Source of the DNA: Endobacter medicaginis
GTDB lineage: Bacteria; Pseudomonadota; Alphaproteobacteria; Acetobacterales; Acetobacteraceae
Direction: 5' to 3'
DNA length: 53,243 nt
Assembly (NCBI RefSeq): GCF_014192375.1
Contig: NZ_JACHXV010000014.1
Span: forward strand, 1-53,243
Of this stretch, positions 35,936 to 45,848 are shown piece by piece. The position numbers were made by a program, and so were the translations under genes. Under the pieces are notes generated by a model. It had not been told where the DNA came from and made no database searches. It saw only the letters and a program-made list of their open reading frames with translations. The stretch's first letter is position 1. The number at the start of each line of letters is the position of its first letter.

Positions 35936-38194
35936 TCAGAACCTCTGCGAAACCCCCGCCAGGATCGTCCGCCGCAGCCCGTATTGCGGCGCCCCTACCC
36001 CGATGCCCGAGCCGGACCGCAGCTCGTAGCTCTTGTCGAACAGGTTGATCACGTCGAGCCGCAACTGCGTGCGCCCGAGATGCGGCAGGAGCTCGAAGCC
36101 CTGCACCGCGGCGAGATTGAACGTCGCGTAGGCCGGCACCGAATCCCCGTTCGGCACCGCGCCGTCGGCGCGCAGGCCGCTGCCATAGACCATCGTCCCG
36201 GACAGCAGCAGCGGATGCGTGCTGCGATACCAGAGGCGGTAGCTGGCACCGGCGGACGCGGTCCAGCGCTGGTCGTGATCGAGATGGATCCAGTGCTGCC
36301 GGATATAGGCGAGATCATCGGGATCGAAGTTCCATTGCGCGGAGACGATGTCCTTGCCGATCGCCCGCGACCAGGCGAAATTGCCATACAGGTCGAGCGG
36401 CCCGCGCTGGTAGTCGGTGGCGAACTCGTAGCCGTTGACCTGGCCGCGACGGTAGTTGAACGCCGACAGCACGATCGGCGAGCCGAACTGGCCCTCGTCG
36501 ATCAGGTTCTTCGCCAGTTTCACATAGGCATCCACCGAAGCATGCCAGCCGGGCAGGAGCTCCTGCGCATAACCGGCGTCGAAATAGTGGTCGCGCTCTG
36601 CCTTGACCGTCGTGTCCTGCAAGGTCGCAGGCGCGGCCGAGGTATCGGCGAAGCGGCTCAGCTGCGCGCCGCCGACCAGCTCGAAGGGCGGCGGCGTGAA
36701 GTAGCGTGAATACCCCACATGCAGCGTGCCGCCCTTCCACGGCCGCCAGACCACGTTGATGCGCGGCGAGACCTGTTTGGAATGGGTGTATTCGTCGACC
36801 CCGTCGAAGCGCAGTCCGTAATTGACGGTCAGAGTGCGCAGCGGCGTCCATTCGTCCTGCGCATACATGCCGTACAGCCAGCCGGTACGCCCCTCGCCGT
36901 CATGGATGTTGACGGTGTCGGGGCTGTAGACCGGGTCGCCGTCCTCGTCGGTGCCCGTCTGCGGATAGACCGTGGAATCGATCTTGGAGACGTTGCGCTC
37001 GACATAGACCTGATATCCGAACCGCACCGTATGGGTGGGGGCGGCACGCCAGGTGACATCGGTCTGCGAGCCCGACGAGAACACCGAGCGCTGCGCGCGC
37101 TGGGCGATGCCGTTGTAGACCAGATCGCCGAGCTGATCGGGCGAGTAGCCGAGCGAGCTGTAACGCACCACGCCGGAGGTCTGCAGGCTCAGCCTGCTGC
37201 CGATGTCCTTCTGCAGCGAGGCAATGGCGAAATCGGTGATCTGCTTCTGCCGTTCGTCGAGCGAGGCGCTGTCCACACTGCCGAAATTGCTCTGCCCGAG
37301 CCCGCTCTGCGCATAGCTCGGATTGGCGAACTGCCTTTGCTGGCCGGGATTGTTCGGAAGCTGATACTGCGCGTTCGACACCCCCGTCGTCAGGCTGATC
37401 CGGGTCTGCGGATCGAGCGTGTACCGGAAATGGCCCAGATAGTGATACTGGTTCGACAGATCGTGGATGGCATTGAAATCGGGGGTCGGGTTCTCGATCC
37501 CGACCCTGTCATGCACGTAGTCGCCGGTGACGAAGAAATCGAACTTCCCGGCATGGCCGCCATATTGCAGCGAGGGGAAGACATAATCCCGCGCGCCGCC
37601 ATAGATCGACAGGTCGCCGCCAGGGTCGGCGCTGCCGCTCTTGGTGGTGATGTCCACGACGCCGGCCTGGAGAAAGCCGTATTCGCTCGGCAATGCGCCG
37701 GTGGTCAGCGACATCGAATGCGCGAACCGGGTCATCAGCGTCTGGCCGAACACGCTCAGCCCCTCCGGCAGTTCGACGCCGTCGAGACGGAACTGCACCT
37801 CGTTGTGGTCGCCGCGGACATGGATCTGGCCGAAACTGTCCTGGCTCACCCCCGGCGCCTGCAGCAGCACGGAGTTGAGCGGCGCATTGTCCGCGCCCGG
37901 CAGCGTCTCGATGTCCTTGCGTGAGAAGCTGTAGGTGGTGGCGCCCGTCGCGGGTTGCAGGGCCGCGCGCTGGCGGTCGAGCTTCGCGTTGACGACGATA
38001 TGCTCCTCGACCACCTGCTGCCCGTCGGCGCCGCGATGCAGCGTGGCGCTGTCATCGAAGCCGGAGCGCCCGCCGCCCGTCGGCGGCGAGGTCTGTGACA
38101 CGGTCTGGGCGAGGGCCGCGCCGCCGCCGAAGGGGCACGCGGACAGCAGAAGGGCCATGAGCCGGGCCGGGCGGCGGGAGGAAGCGTGACGCAT
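35936..38194 (-). CDS. TonB-dependent outer-membrane receptor, probably zinc-regulated
   Basis: A 752-residue receptor with signal peptide (LMALLLSACPFGGGAALAQ). The plug domain (about 70-190) contains RKDIETLPGADNAPLNSVLL and FQLRLDGVELPEGLSVFG-like segments (VQFRLDGVELPEGLS, ITTKSGSADPGGD). A 22-strand barrel ends in Phe (ILAGVSQRF). An ordinary TonB box is not obvious; EEHIVVNA near residue 65 is the best candidate. The ligand cannot be read from sequence, but an 18-bp site matching the rhodobacterial Zur signal overlaps the upstream region, suggesting zinc or a zinc chelate. There is no long His-rich loop as in neisserial ZnuD. It is separated from the efflux genes by 56 bases. Confidence 0.9.
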   Translation of the reverse strand: MRHASSRRPARLMALLLSACPFGGGAALAQTVSQTSPPTGGGRSGFDDSATLHRGADGQQVVEEHIVVNAKLDRQRAALQPATGATTYSFSRKDIETLPGADNAPLNSVLLQAPGVSQDSFGQIHVRGDHNEVQFRLDGVELPEGLSVFGQTLMTRFAHSMSLTTGALPSEYGFLQAGVVDITTKSGSADPGGDLSIYGGARDYVFPSLQYGGHAGKFDFFVTGDYVHDRVGIENPTPDFNAIHDLSNQYHYLGHFRYTLDPQTRISLTTGVSNAQYQLPNNPGQQRQFANPSYAQSGLGQSNFGSVDSASLDERQKQITDFAIASLQKDIGSRLSLQTSGVVRYSSLGYSPDQLGDLVYNGIAQRAQRSVFSSGSQTDVTWRAAPTHTVRFGYQVYVERNVSKIDSTVYPQTGTDEDGDPVYSPDTVNIHDGEGRTGWLYGMYAQDEWTPLRTLTVNYGLRFDGVDEYTHSKQVSPRINVVWRPWKGGTLHVGYSRYFTPPPFELVGGAQLSRFADTSAAPATLQDTTVKAERDHYFDAGYAQELLPGWHASVDAYVKLAKNLIDEGQFGSPIVLSAFNYRRGQVNGYEFATDYQRGPLDLYGNFAWSRAIGKDIVSAQWNFDPDDLAYIRQHWIHLDHDQRWTASAGASYRLWYRSTHPLLLSGTMVYGSGLRADGAVPNGDSVPAYATFNLAAVQGFELLPHLGRTQLRLDVINLFDKSYELRSGSGIGVGAPQYGLRRTILAGVSQRF

Positions 38195-38210
38195 TCCGCC
38201 GGTCTATCCC

Positions 38211-38228
38211 GGAATGTTATAACATATC
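38211..38228 (-). promoter_or_regulatory. Zur-box-like operator upstream of the TonB receptor
   Basis: The minus strand reads GATATGTTATAACATTCC, matching 16 of 18 positions of the alphaproteobacterial Zur signal GATATGTTATAACATATC as I recall it from comparative work on zinc regulons. The core ATGTTATAACAT is a perfect 12-bp palindrome in an otherwise GC-rich gap. It lies 17-34 bases upstream of the receptor start codon, where repressor binding would block transcription. Confidence 0.7.
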
Positions 38229-38250
38229 AATCCCGGAAAACGGTCTCGGC

Positions 38251-39840
38251 CTAGTGTCCCCCGCCGGAACCGGGCTTCCCGGAGGCGACCATCGGTCCGA
38301 ACAGCATGCACATCGGCACCATCACCAGCGCCGCCATGCCGAACAGCAGATAGGCATCGTGATAGGCAAGGATCGTCGCCTGCCGGCGGAATTCGCTCAG
38401 CAGATGCGTGGTCGCAGCCGTCGTGGCCTGCATCGACGGCAGCCCGGCATCGAGATAGGCCTGTTTCGCGCGGTCGAGATAATCGTTGTATGGCGCCCGG
38501 TACGGCGTCATCCAGTGCACCATGTGCGCCTGACGGATCTGCGTGCCCTGCTGGATCACCGCGGTCGCGGTGGAAATGCCGATCGAGCCCATCACGTTGC
38601 GCACCATCGCGAACAGCGCCGAGGCATCGCCGTTCAGCTCTCGCGGAATGGTCGAGTAGCCGATGGTCGAGATCGGCACGAACAGGAACGCAAGACACCC
38701 CGCCTGCAGGATGCGGCAGATCACCAGCGTGCCGAAATTCACGTCGGGTGGGATATAGGACGAGATCACCATCGCCACGCCCATCACCGTGAATCCGAAC
38801 GCGATCAGCATCCGGGTCTGCACCACCTTCATCAGCCGGCCGATGAACGGGATCAGCACCAGGATCACCAGCGCGCCCGGCGACAGCACAAGCCCGGCCA
38901 GCGTCGCCGTGTAGCCCAGCACCTGCTGGGCGAATTGCGGCACCAGGACCGCGGTCGAGTACAGCACGAAGCCCAGCGTGGCGATGCTGATCGTGCCGAG
39001 GGTGAAGTTGCGATCCTTGAACACCCGCAGATTGACCACCGGCCGCTTCGCACTCAGCAGCCACACGATCGCCCCGCCGATGCCCAGTGCCGCGCCCACC
39101 CCCATCCAGCGGATGAACGGCGAGCCGAACCAGTCGTCATCCTCGCCACGGTCCATCAGCACCTGCAGGCAGCCCAGCCCGATGGTGATCAGCGACAGAC
39201 CGATCACGTCGAGCGGCGCGGCCTGTTTCTTTGCCCAGGGCGGGTCCTCCACCAGCGCCGAATTGGCGATCAGCGCGAGAATGCCGATCGGCACGTTGAT
39301 GTAGAACACCCAGCGCCACGAGGCATTGTCGGTGATGTAGCCGCCCAGCGTGGGGCCGAGCGCGGGTGCCACGATGGTCGCCAGCGCGGTGACGCCGAAC
39401 GCGGCGCCGCGCTTGGCCGGCGGGAAGGTGTCGAGGATGATCGATTGCTGGTTGGGCTGCAGCCCGCCGCCGAAGAACCCCTGCATCAGCCGGAACAGGA
39501 TCAGTTCCGGCAGGCTCGTCGCCGCTCCGCACAGGAACGAGAAGACGGTGAACATGGCGATGCAGATCAGGAAGTAGCGCTTGCGTCCCAGCAGCCGCCC
39601 GATCCAGCCCGACACCGTCAGCACGATGCCGTTGGCCACCAGATAGGCGGTCAGCGCCCAGGTGGCGTCGTCATAGGAACTCGACAGATCGCCGGCGATA
39701 TGCGGCAGCGACACGTTGACGATGGTGGTGTCGAGCACCTCCATGAACGCCGCCATCGTCACCGACACCGCGATCAGCCACGGATTGGCCTTCGGCCGCC
39801 AGTCGCTGCCACCACCCTGGGCCTGCGGCGCTGACGCCAT
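38251..39840 (-). CDS. emrB: MFS efflux transporter, DHA2/EmrB type
   Basis: A 529-residue permease with 14 predicted helices. The DHA2 signatures are FMEVLDTTIVNVSLPHIAGD (helix 1, motif D1), WIGRLLGRKRYF (motif A), ILFRLMQGFFGGGLQPNQQS (motif B/C region) and LGPTLGGYITDNASWRWVFY (motif C). It pairs with a periplasmic adaptor and an outer-membrane channel to expel drugs or hydrophobic acids. The start codon overlaps the adaptor stop (TAATG at 39838-39842). No outer-membrane partner is encoded beside it. The symbol is by family only. Confidence 0.92.
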   Translation of the reverse strand: MASAPQAQGGGSDWRPKANPWLIAVSVTMAAFMEVLDTTIVNVSLPHIAGDLSSSYDDATWALTAYLVANGIVLTVSGWIGRLLGRKRYFLICIAMFTVFSFLCGAATSLPELILFRLMQGFFGGGLQPNQQSIILDTFPPAKRGAAFGVTALATIVAPALGPTLGGYITDNASWRWVFYINVPIGILALIANSALVEDPPWAKKQAAPLDVIGLSLITIGLGCLQVLMDRGEDDDWFGSPFIRWMGVGAALGIGGAIVWLLSAKRPVVNLRVFKDRNFTLGTISIATLGFVLYSTAVLVPQFAQQVLGYTATLAGLVLSPGALVILVLIPFIGRLMKVVQTRMLIAFGFTVMGVAMVISSYIPPDVNFGTLVICRILQAGCLAFLFVPISTIGYSTIPRELNGDASALFAMVRNVMGSIGISTATAVIQQGTQIRQAHMVHWMTPYRAPYNDYLDRAKQAYLDAGLPSMQATTAATTHLLSEFRRQATILAYHDAYLLFGMAALVMVPMCMLFGPMVASGKPGSGGGH

Positions 39841-40955
39841 TACTCGACGTTGACCGTCGGCTCGACCGACAGGCCGAGCGGCAGCGGGCGCTGCGGATCG
39901 AGCCCGCCATCGATGATGATCTTCACCGGCACGCGCTGCACGATCTTGACGAAGTTGCCGGTCGCGTTCTCCGGCGGGAAGGTCGAGAACTGCGCGCCGG
40001 TGCCGTTCTGGATCGAGTTCACCACACCATGGAGCTTGAGATCCGGATAGGCATCCACGCTGATATTGACCGGCTGGCCGGGACGCATGTGCGCGAGCTG
40101 CGTCTCCTTGAAGTTCGCCACCACCCACACGTCGGGCTGCACGATCGCGAACAGCGCCTGACCGGACTGCACCAGGTTGCCACGCTCGATATTGCGCTGC
40201 GCGATCCAGCCGTCATGCGGGGCGCGGATCGTGGTCCATTCGAGGTTCAGCCGCGCCCGCTCGACCGCCGCCTTGGCATTCGCGACCGCTGCGTCCTGCT
40301 GCTGCGCCGTCGCATCGGTCTGCTGGATGTTGGCCTGCACCGGGCTCGCCTGCAGCACCTGCGCCTTTGCCTGCTCCACATCCGCCTGCGCCTGGCGCAG
40401 CGACGCCGTGGACTGGTCGATCGCCTGCTGCGTGGTCGCGGCATGGGCGATGCGGTGCTGGCGGTCGTATTCCTGCTGGGCGTTGAGTTCCTTCGCCTCC
40501 GCCTGGGCAAGCGTCGCCTTCGCCTGCGCGAGACGGGCGGGGAAGTTCTTTTCGGCCACCTCGGAGGCGTAATGCGCGCCGAGGGCGGACTTCTCCGCCT
40601 GCTGCTCCTGGGCGATCGCCTGATCGAGTGCGGCCTGCCAGTCGCGCGGATCGATCTGTGCCAGCACCTGCCCCTGATGGACGAACTGGTTGTCGTTGAC
40701 GTTCAGCGCGATGACATAGCCGCCGACATGCGGCGCGATCTTCACCACGCGGCCTTCGGTATAGGCGTCATCGGTGGTGACATCGAAGCGCGTCAGCCAC
40801 CAGTACAGACCGCCACCGATCAGCACGACCAGGATGAATCCGATCAGCGCGAACTTGAGCAGCGGGCTGCGCCGCTTGCCCTGCGGCTCGGCGTCCTTGC
40901 CGTCCTGGTCCTGGGCGCCATTCCCCTGCCCGGTGTCGTCGCTTTGCGGCGCCAT
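39840..40955 (-). CDS. emrA: HlyD/EmrA-type membrane fusion protein
   Basis: A 371-residue adaptor. One N-terminal helix (LLKFALIGFILVVLIGGGLY) is followed by a biotinyl-lipoyl half (VKIAPHVGGYVIALNVNDNQ), a long coiled-coil hairpin of Ala/Gln/Glu heptads (about 95-205), the second lipoyl half (IRAPHDGWIAQRNIERGNLV) and the beta-barrel. It links the EmrB-type pump to an outer-membrane channel. It is first in a two-gene operon; a 7-bp inverted repeat of TetR-operator type lies 42-60 bases upstream. No regulator gene is adjacent. Confidence 0.92.
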   Translation of the reverse strand: MAPQSDDTGQGNGAQDQDGKDAEPQGKRRSPLLKFALIGFILVVLIGGGLYWWLTRFDVTTDDAYTEGRVVKIAPHVGGYVIALNVNDNQFVHQGQVLAQIDPRDWQAALDQAIAQEQQAEKSALGAHYASEVAEKNFPARLAQAKATLAQAEAKELNAQQEYDRQHRIAHAATTQQAIDQSTASLRQAQADVEQAKAQVLQASPVQANIQQTDATAQQQDAAVANAKAAVERARLNLEWTTIRAPHDGWIAQRNIERGNLVQSGQALFAIVQPDVWVVANFKETQLAHMRPGQPVNISVDAYPDLKLHGVVNSIQNGTGAQFSTFPPENATGNFVKIVQRVPVKIIIDGGLDPQRPLPLGLSVEPTVNVE

Positions 40956-40996
40956 TTGGTCCCAACCTCTGATCCCGATGCACGGTGGCAGTTCGC

Positions 40997-41015
40997 TGAC
41001 CGACCCGTTCGGTCA
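40997..41015. promoter_or_regulatory. TetR-type operator upstream of the efflux operon
   Basis: TGACCGA-CCCGT-TCGGTCA, a perfect 7-bp inverted repeat with a 5-base spacer, half-sites typical of TetR-family repressors of multidrug pumps. It lies between the efflux adaptor start (40955) and the end of the ABC exporter gene (41058). The regulator must be encoded elsewhere. Confidence 0.65.
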
Positions 41016-41057
41016 TTCGTGCCATGAACCGCCCGCAGCCGCAACACGGCGCAGCCT

Positions 41058-42812
41058 TCAGGCGGCGAGCCCCTGCGTGCGCACCAGCCGGGCGTAGATT
41101 CCGTCCGCCGCCAGCAGCTCGGCATGGCTGCCGATCTCCACCGCGCGGCCCTCCGCCATCGCCACCACCACATCCGCCGACCGCACCGTCGACAGGCGAT
41201 GCGCGACGATGATCGTCGTGCGGCCCGCGCGCAGATGCGCGAGCGCCGCCTGCACCGACGCCTCGCTCTCCGCATCGAGCGCACTGGTCGCCTCGTCCAG
41301 CAGCAGCAGGCGCGGATTGCGCAGCAGCGCGCGGGCGATCACCACGCGCTGCCGCTGGCCGCCCGACAGCCGGCCGCCGCCGGTGCCGACACGCGTCGCG
41401 AACCCCTCCGGCAGCGCGTCGATGAACCCCTCGGCCGCCGCCGCCCGCGCCGCCGCGCGCACCTCCGCATCGCTCGCCCCGACCCGGCCCATGCGGATGT
41501 TGTCGGCGACCGACGCATCGAACAGCAGCGTCTCCTGCCCGACATAGGCGATCGCGCCCCGCAGCGAGGCCAGCGATACCGAGCGCAGGTCGTGACCGTC
41601 GAGCTCGATTCGCCCCGAGCGCGGATCGTGCAGCCGCGGCAGCAGCGACAGCGCGGTCGACTTGCCCGCCCCGGACGCACCCACCAGCGCCACCGTCTGC
41701 CCCGGCTCGGCGGCGAAACTCAGCCCGTCCAGGCCGATCCGCCCGTCGGGATAGTCGAACCGCACGTTCTCGAAGCGCAGCGCCCCGGGTCCGGCCGGCA
41801 GCGCCGGGGCCCCGAACGCGTCCACCACATCCGGCCGCTCGTCCAGCACCGTGAAGATCCGCGCCAGTCCCGCAACACCCTCCTGCACCGCGGAATTGAG
41901 CGAGCCCAGCGCGCGCAGCGGCCTCGACGCCAGCAGCAGAGAGGCCACGAACCCGGCGAAATCACCCAGGGTCGCTCCGCCATGCGCCGCCCGCCAGCCG
42001 GCGAAGCCCAGCACCAGCGCGACCGCCGTGCCGCCCAGCACCTCCAGCACCGGCTCCACCCGCGCACGACCGCGCGTCATCTTCAGCAGCGCCCTGTAGA
42101 GCGCGGCGAACGACGCATCCGCACGCGCCTGCTCGGCCCGCTCCATCCCGTAGGCCCGCACGGTGCGCGACTGCGCGATGCTTTCGGTCAGCAGGGCGGC
42201 GGTCTCGCCTACCCGCTCCTGGATGCCGCCCGAGGCCCGTCTCACCCGCTTGCCGATGCGCTGGATCGGGATCGCCGCGACCGGATACAGCACCGCCGCG
42301 ATCAGGCTGAGTTCCCAGTCCATCCAGATCATCGAGATCACCAGCCCGACCACGGTGACGCTGTCGCCGATCGCGTTCACCGCCCGGATCATCGCCTCGC
42401 GGATCGTCACCGCATCGGTGGTGAAGCGCGCAGCCCACGTCGCCGGCGCCTCCGCCTCGATGCGCGCGATATCGGCGGCCATCAGATGCGCGAACATCCG
42501 CTCCTGCAGGCCGCGGATCACCACCAGCACCAGATCCTGCATCGCCACGGTCTGCCCGTACTGCGACGCGGCCTTGGCGCAGGTGATCATCACCACCAGC
42601 ATCGGCACCTGGTACAGGATACGGGGATCCTGCGCGGCGAACATGTCCAGCGCCCGCTTGATCACCACCGGGTACAGGGCGTTGAACAGCGCCATCGCCA
42701 CCGTGAGTGACAGCACCGCCGCGATCCGTCTCGGGTAGCGCAGGATTTCCTCGCGCCACAGCCGCCGCAGCAGGGTGGGTCTGATCGTCTTGGAGAGGGC
42801 GGCAGGCTGCAT
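41058..42812 (-). CDS. ABC exporter, fused permease and ATPase (MsbA-like)
   Basis: About 584 residues. Six membrane helices (about 25-300) precede the ATPase (about 335-575) with Walker A GASGAGKST, Q loop YVGQETLLF, signature LSGGQRQR, Walker B LLLLDEATSALD and H loop IVAHRLST. It resembles lipid A/phospholipid flippases such as MsbA in spacing; the substrate is not certain. ATG 42812 is preferred; a GTG at 42839 adds nine residues. It is the second ABC exporter of the window and is only modestly similar to the one at 6931-8772. It lies downstream of the DUF1285 and CCA genes on the same strand, separated by a hairpin repeat. Confidence 0.9.
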   Translation of the reverse strand: MQPAALSKTIRPTLLRRLWREEILRYPRRIAAVLSLTVAMALFNALYPVVIKRALDMFAAQDPRILYQVPMLVVMITCAKAASQYGQTVAMQDLVLVVIRGLQERMFAHLMAADIARIEAEAPATWAARFTTDAVTIREAMIRAVNAIGDSVTVVGLVISMIWMDWELSLIAAVLYPVAAIPIQRIGKRVRRASGGIQERVGETAALLTESIAQSRTVRAYGMERAEQARADASFAALYRALLKMTRGRARVEPVLEVLGGTAVALVLGFAGWRAAHGGATLGDFAGFVASLLLASRPLRALGSLNSAVQEGVAGLARIFTVLDERPDVVDAFGAPALPAGPGALRFENVRFDYPDGRIGLDGLSFAAEPGQTVALVGASGAGKSTALSLLPRLHDPRSGRIELDGHDLRSVSLASLRGAIAYVGQETLLFDASVADNIRMGRVGASDAEVRAAARAAAAEGFIDALPEGFATRVGTGGGRLSGGQRQRVVIARALLRNPRLLLLDEATSALDAESEASVQAALAHLRAGRTTIIVAHRLSTVRSADVVVAMAEGRAVEIGSHAELLAADGIYARLVRTQGLAA

Positions 42813-42847
42813 GGGGTCCCGATTAGCAGGCTGAGGCACCGTCGTCT

Positions 42848-42887
42848 CGGGGCTTTGCCCCGAACCCCATCAAGGGCTGAGCCCTTG
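42848..42887. repeat. GC triloop hairpin pair at the 3' end of the CCA gene
   Basis: CGGGGC-TTT-GCCCCG (42848-42862) and CAAGGGC-TGA-GCCCTTG (42871-42887). The second hairpin is nearly the same as one at 14718-14738 and lies inside the CCA enzyme reading frame, where it encodes its last residues (QGLSP) and stop. Confidence 0.7.
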
Positions 42888-44138
42888 AAACCCCTCCTTC
42901 AGGTCGTGGCGAAGCCGCTGGGCAAGCTCGACGAGGCAGTCGGGACGCTCCGGGCGGCAGCCCTGGCCGCGCCACCATCCGCGCATCCCGGCGAGGGCCT
43001 CGCCCACCTTCGGGCCCGGCGCCACACCGGCGGCCACCACGTCCGCGCCGTGGAGCGGGAATTCGGGCTGCGGCAGCGTCATCAGCCGCGTCCGCAGCGC
43101 GGCCCAGCCGGCATCCGGGGCGCCGCGCACCGCGGCCTGCGCCAGCCAGGCACGTCCGGCCAGCACCTCCGCCGGCTCGGCATCGCGCGCCGCCCGCAAC
43201 GCATCGTCATCCGCCCCCGGCGACAGCGCCTCGCTGGCCAGCAGCGCCGCCAGCCCCGTTCCCTCCGCCCGCGACAGGCGCAGCAGCCCGGCAACACGCT
43301 CCGCCTGCCCGGGCCGCACCAGCGCTGCCAGCCGCACCAGAGCCGGCGGCGTGTCCGCATCGGCCGCCGCCTCGAGCCGCAACAGCAGCCCTGCGCCCTC
43401 GGCCCGCAATGAGGGTCCGAACAACGCGCCAAACACCCCCAGCCGCCCCATCAGCCCGACCACCGGCCCGATCGCCGGGGTCTCGAACAGCCGACGCAGC
43501 TCCGACCACACCCGCTCCGCCGACAGCGCGCTCAAACCGCCCAGATCGGCGCCGATCGCACCGACCGCCTCCGCATCCGGCGCACCCTCGCTGCCGAACC
43601 GGGCCAGGAAGCGGAAGTAGCGCAGGATCCGCAGCCGGTCCTCGGCGATCCGCTCCGCCGCCCGCCCGACGAAGCGCACCCGCCCGGCGCGCAGATCGTC
43701 CAGGCCACCGAAACAGTCGTGCACGACCCCGGCGCGGTCAAGCGACATCGCATTGAAGGTGAAATCGCGTCGCGCGGCATCCTCGCGCCAGTCGTCGGTC
43801 CACGCGACCGTCGCGTGCCGCCCGTCCGTCACCACATCGCGCCGCAGCGTGGTGACCTCGACCCGCTCGCCATCCACCATCACGCTGACCGTGCCATGCG
43901 CGAGCCCGGTCGGGATCGCCACCAGCCCCGCCGCCTCCACCGCCACGACCACCGCCTCGGGCGGCCGCGGCGTCGCCAGGTCGAGATCGACCACCTTGCG
44001 CCCGGCCAGCAGGTCACGCACCGCCCCGCCCACCAGCCGCGCCTCCGGCAGGATGGTCCACATCCGATCGAGGGCGGCGGCGGGCCCGGCCGGCAGCGCG
44101 CCCGTCAGATCGGGAATGTGAGGCTCAGCCGCAGCCAC
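42870..44138 (-). CDS. CCA tRNA nucleotidyltransferase / poly(A) polymerase family
   Basis: About 422 residues. The class II nucleotidyltransferase head contains LVGGAVRDLLAGRKVVDLDL with the metal-binding D-x-D, and RRDVVTDGRHATVAWTDDWR plus RRDFTFNAMSLD. The RNA-binding neck follows (RILRYFRFLARFG, LSAERVWSELRRLF). It adds or repairs the 3' CCA of tRNAs. GTG 44138 (VAAAEPHIPDLTGALP) overlaps the upstream DUF1285 stop by 14 bases and is preferred; the frame reaches 44207 without support. The C-terminus is formed by hairpin-repeat sequence. Confidence 0.9.
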   Translation of the reverse strand: MAAAEPHIPDLTGALPAGPAAALDRMWTILPEARLVGGAVRDLLAGRKVVDLDLATPRPPEAVVVAVEAAGLVAIPTGLAHGTVSVMVDGERVEVTTLRRDVVTDGRHATVAWTDDWREDAARRDFTFNAMSLDRAGVVHDCFGGLDDLRAGRVRFVGRAAERIAEDRLRILRYFRFLARFGSEGAPDAEAVGAIGADLGGLSALSAERVWSELRRLFETPAIGPVVGLMGRLGVFGALFGPSLRAEGAGLLLRLEAAADADTPPALVRLAALVRPGQAERVAGLLRLSRAEGTGLAALLASEALSPGADDDALRAARDAEPAEVLAGRAWLAQAAVRGAPDAGWAALRTRLMTLPQPEFPLHGADVVAAGVAPGPKVGEALAGMRGWWRGQGCRPERPDCLVELAQRLRHDLKEGFQGLSP

Positions 44139-44721
44139 CTTCCGCCGGCCCCACGGGGAAAAACACGCCCCGGCTCCACACCCCCATGCAGGGGGTGCCG
44201 TCCACACACCCCGGCTGTGCGAGGGCGGCGAGCTCGTAATAGACCGGCCGCGACAGCCTGGCCTCGATCGGCTGCCCGCGTGACGGGCGCACGTCGATAT
44301 AGGGCACCGGGGCCGAGCCGCACGCCGCCTTCAGCCGCGAGCGGTCGCAGCGCCAGTCCACGCGCAGCCGCCGCTCGGGGCCCAGCTCGACGATCTCGTC
44401 GATATTGGTGCGGAAGGTGAGTTCCTGGTCGCGCCCGGACCCGGTCCAGTTCATCTCGACGGCGATGAAGGGCGCGTCCTCGACCTCGATGTAGCCACGC
44501 TCGGCCGGCGTCTCCAGCCAGAACACGCCGTCGGCATCACGCTGCAACGCATGACCGAACAGACACACCATCGCCTTGCGCGCGATCGGCGAGCCCCGAT
44601 ACATCCACGACCCGTCGCGCCGGATCAGGAACGGCAGCGCACCGCATTCGTGCCGCTGTCGCGGCGCCGGAGCGGAGTCGGCGTCGCCCTGGGCGGGAGT
44701 GGGGATGCGATCGGCCTGCAT
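44125..44721 (-). CDS. DUF1285 family protein
   Basis: A 198-residue protein. CGALPFLIRRDGSWMYRGSP, then IARKAMVCLFGHALQRDADG, and AERGYIEVEDAPFIAVEMNW are typical of DUF1285, a two-domain beta-rich family of unknown function found beside moxR/DUF58 clusters. It diverges from moxR with a 60-base gap and overlaps the CCA gene, as in many alphaproteobacteria. The start at 44721 is chosen from the family length; the frame is open far upstream but is antisense to moxR there. Confidence 0.88.
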   Translation of the reverse strand: MQADRIPTPAQGDADSAPAPRQRHECGALPFLIRRDGSWMYRGSPIARKAMVCLFGHALQRDADGVFWLETPAERGYIEVEDAPFIAVEMNWTGSGRDQELTFRTNIDEIVELGPERRLRVDWRCDRSRLKAACGSAPVPYIDVRPSRGQPIEARLSRPVYYELAALAQPGCVDGTPCMGVWSRGVFFPVGPAEGGCG

Positions 44722-44747
44722 GAATCCGATATGGCGCGCGTCGCGGC

Positions 44748-44776
44748 TTGATGAAACCCCCATACCTGCGACACTA
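44748..44776 (+). promoter_or_regulatory. Possible promoter of the moxR operon
   Basis: TTGATG (44748-44753) and ACACTA (44771-44776) are 17 bases apart. Transcription would begin almost at the moxR ATG (44782), implying a leaderless transcript. The -10 match is weak. Confidence 0.25.
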
Positions 44777-44781
44777 GGCGC

Positions 44782-45828
<1,047 letters not shown>

Positions 45829-45848
45829 CCGGGCGCGCCTTTCCCCCG

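Noticed and set aside
40768-41025. Minus-strand ORF beginning MARMTERVG, resembling a TetR N-terminus
   Set aside because: The resemblance comes from translating the TGACCGA palindrome; the rest has no helix-turn-helix and overlaps the efflux adaptor gene.
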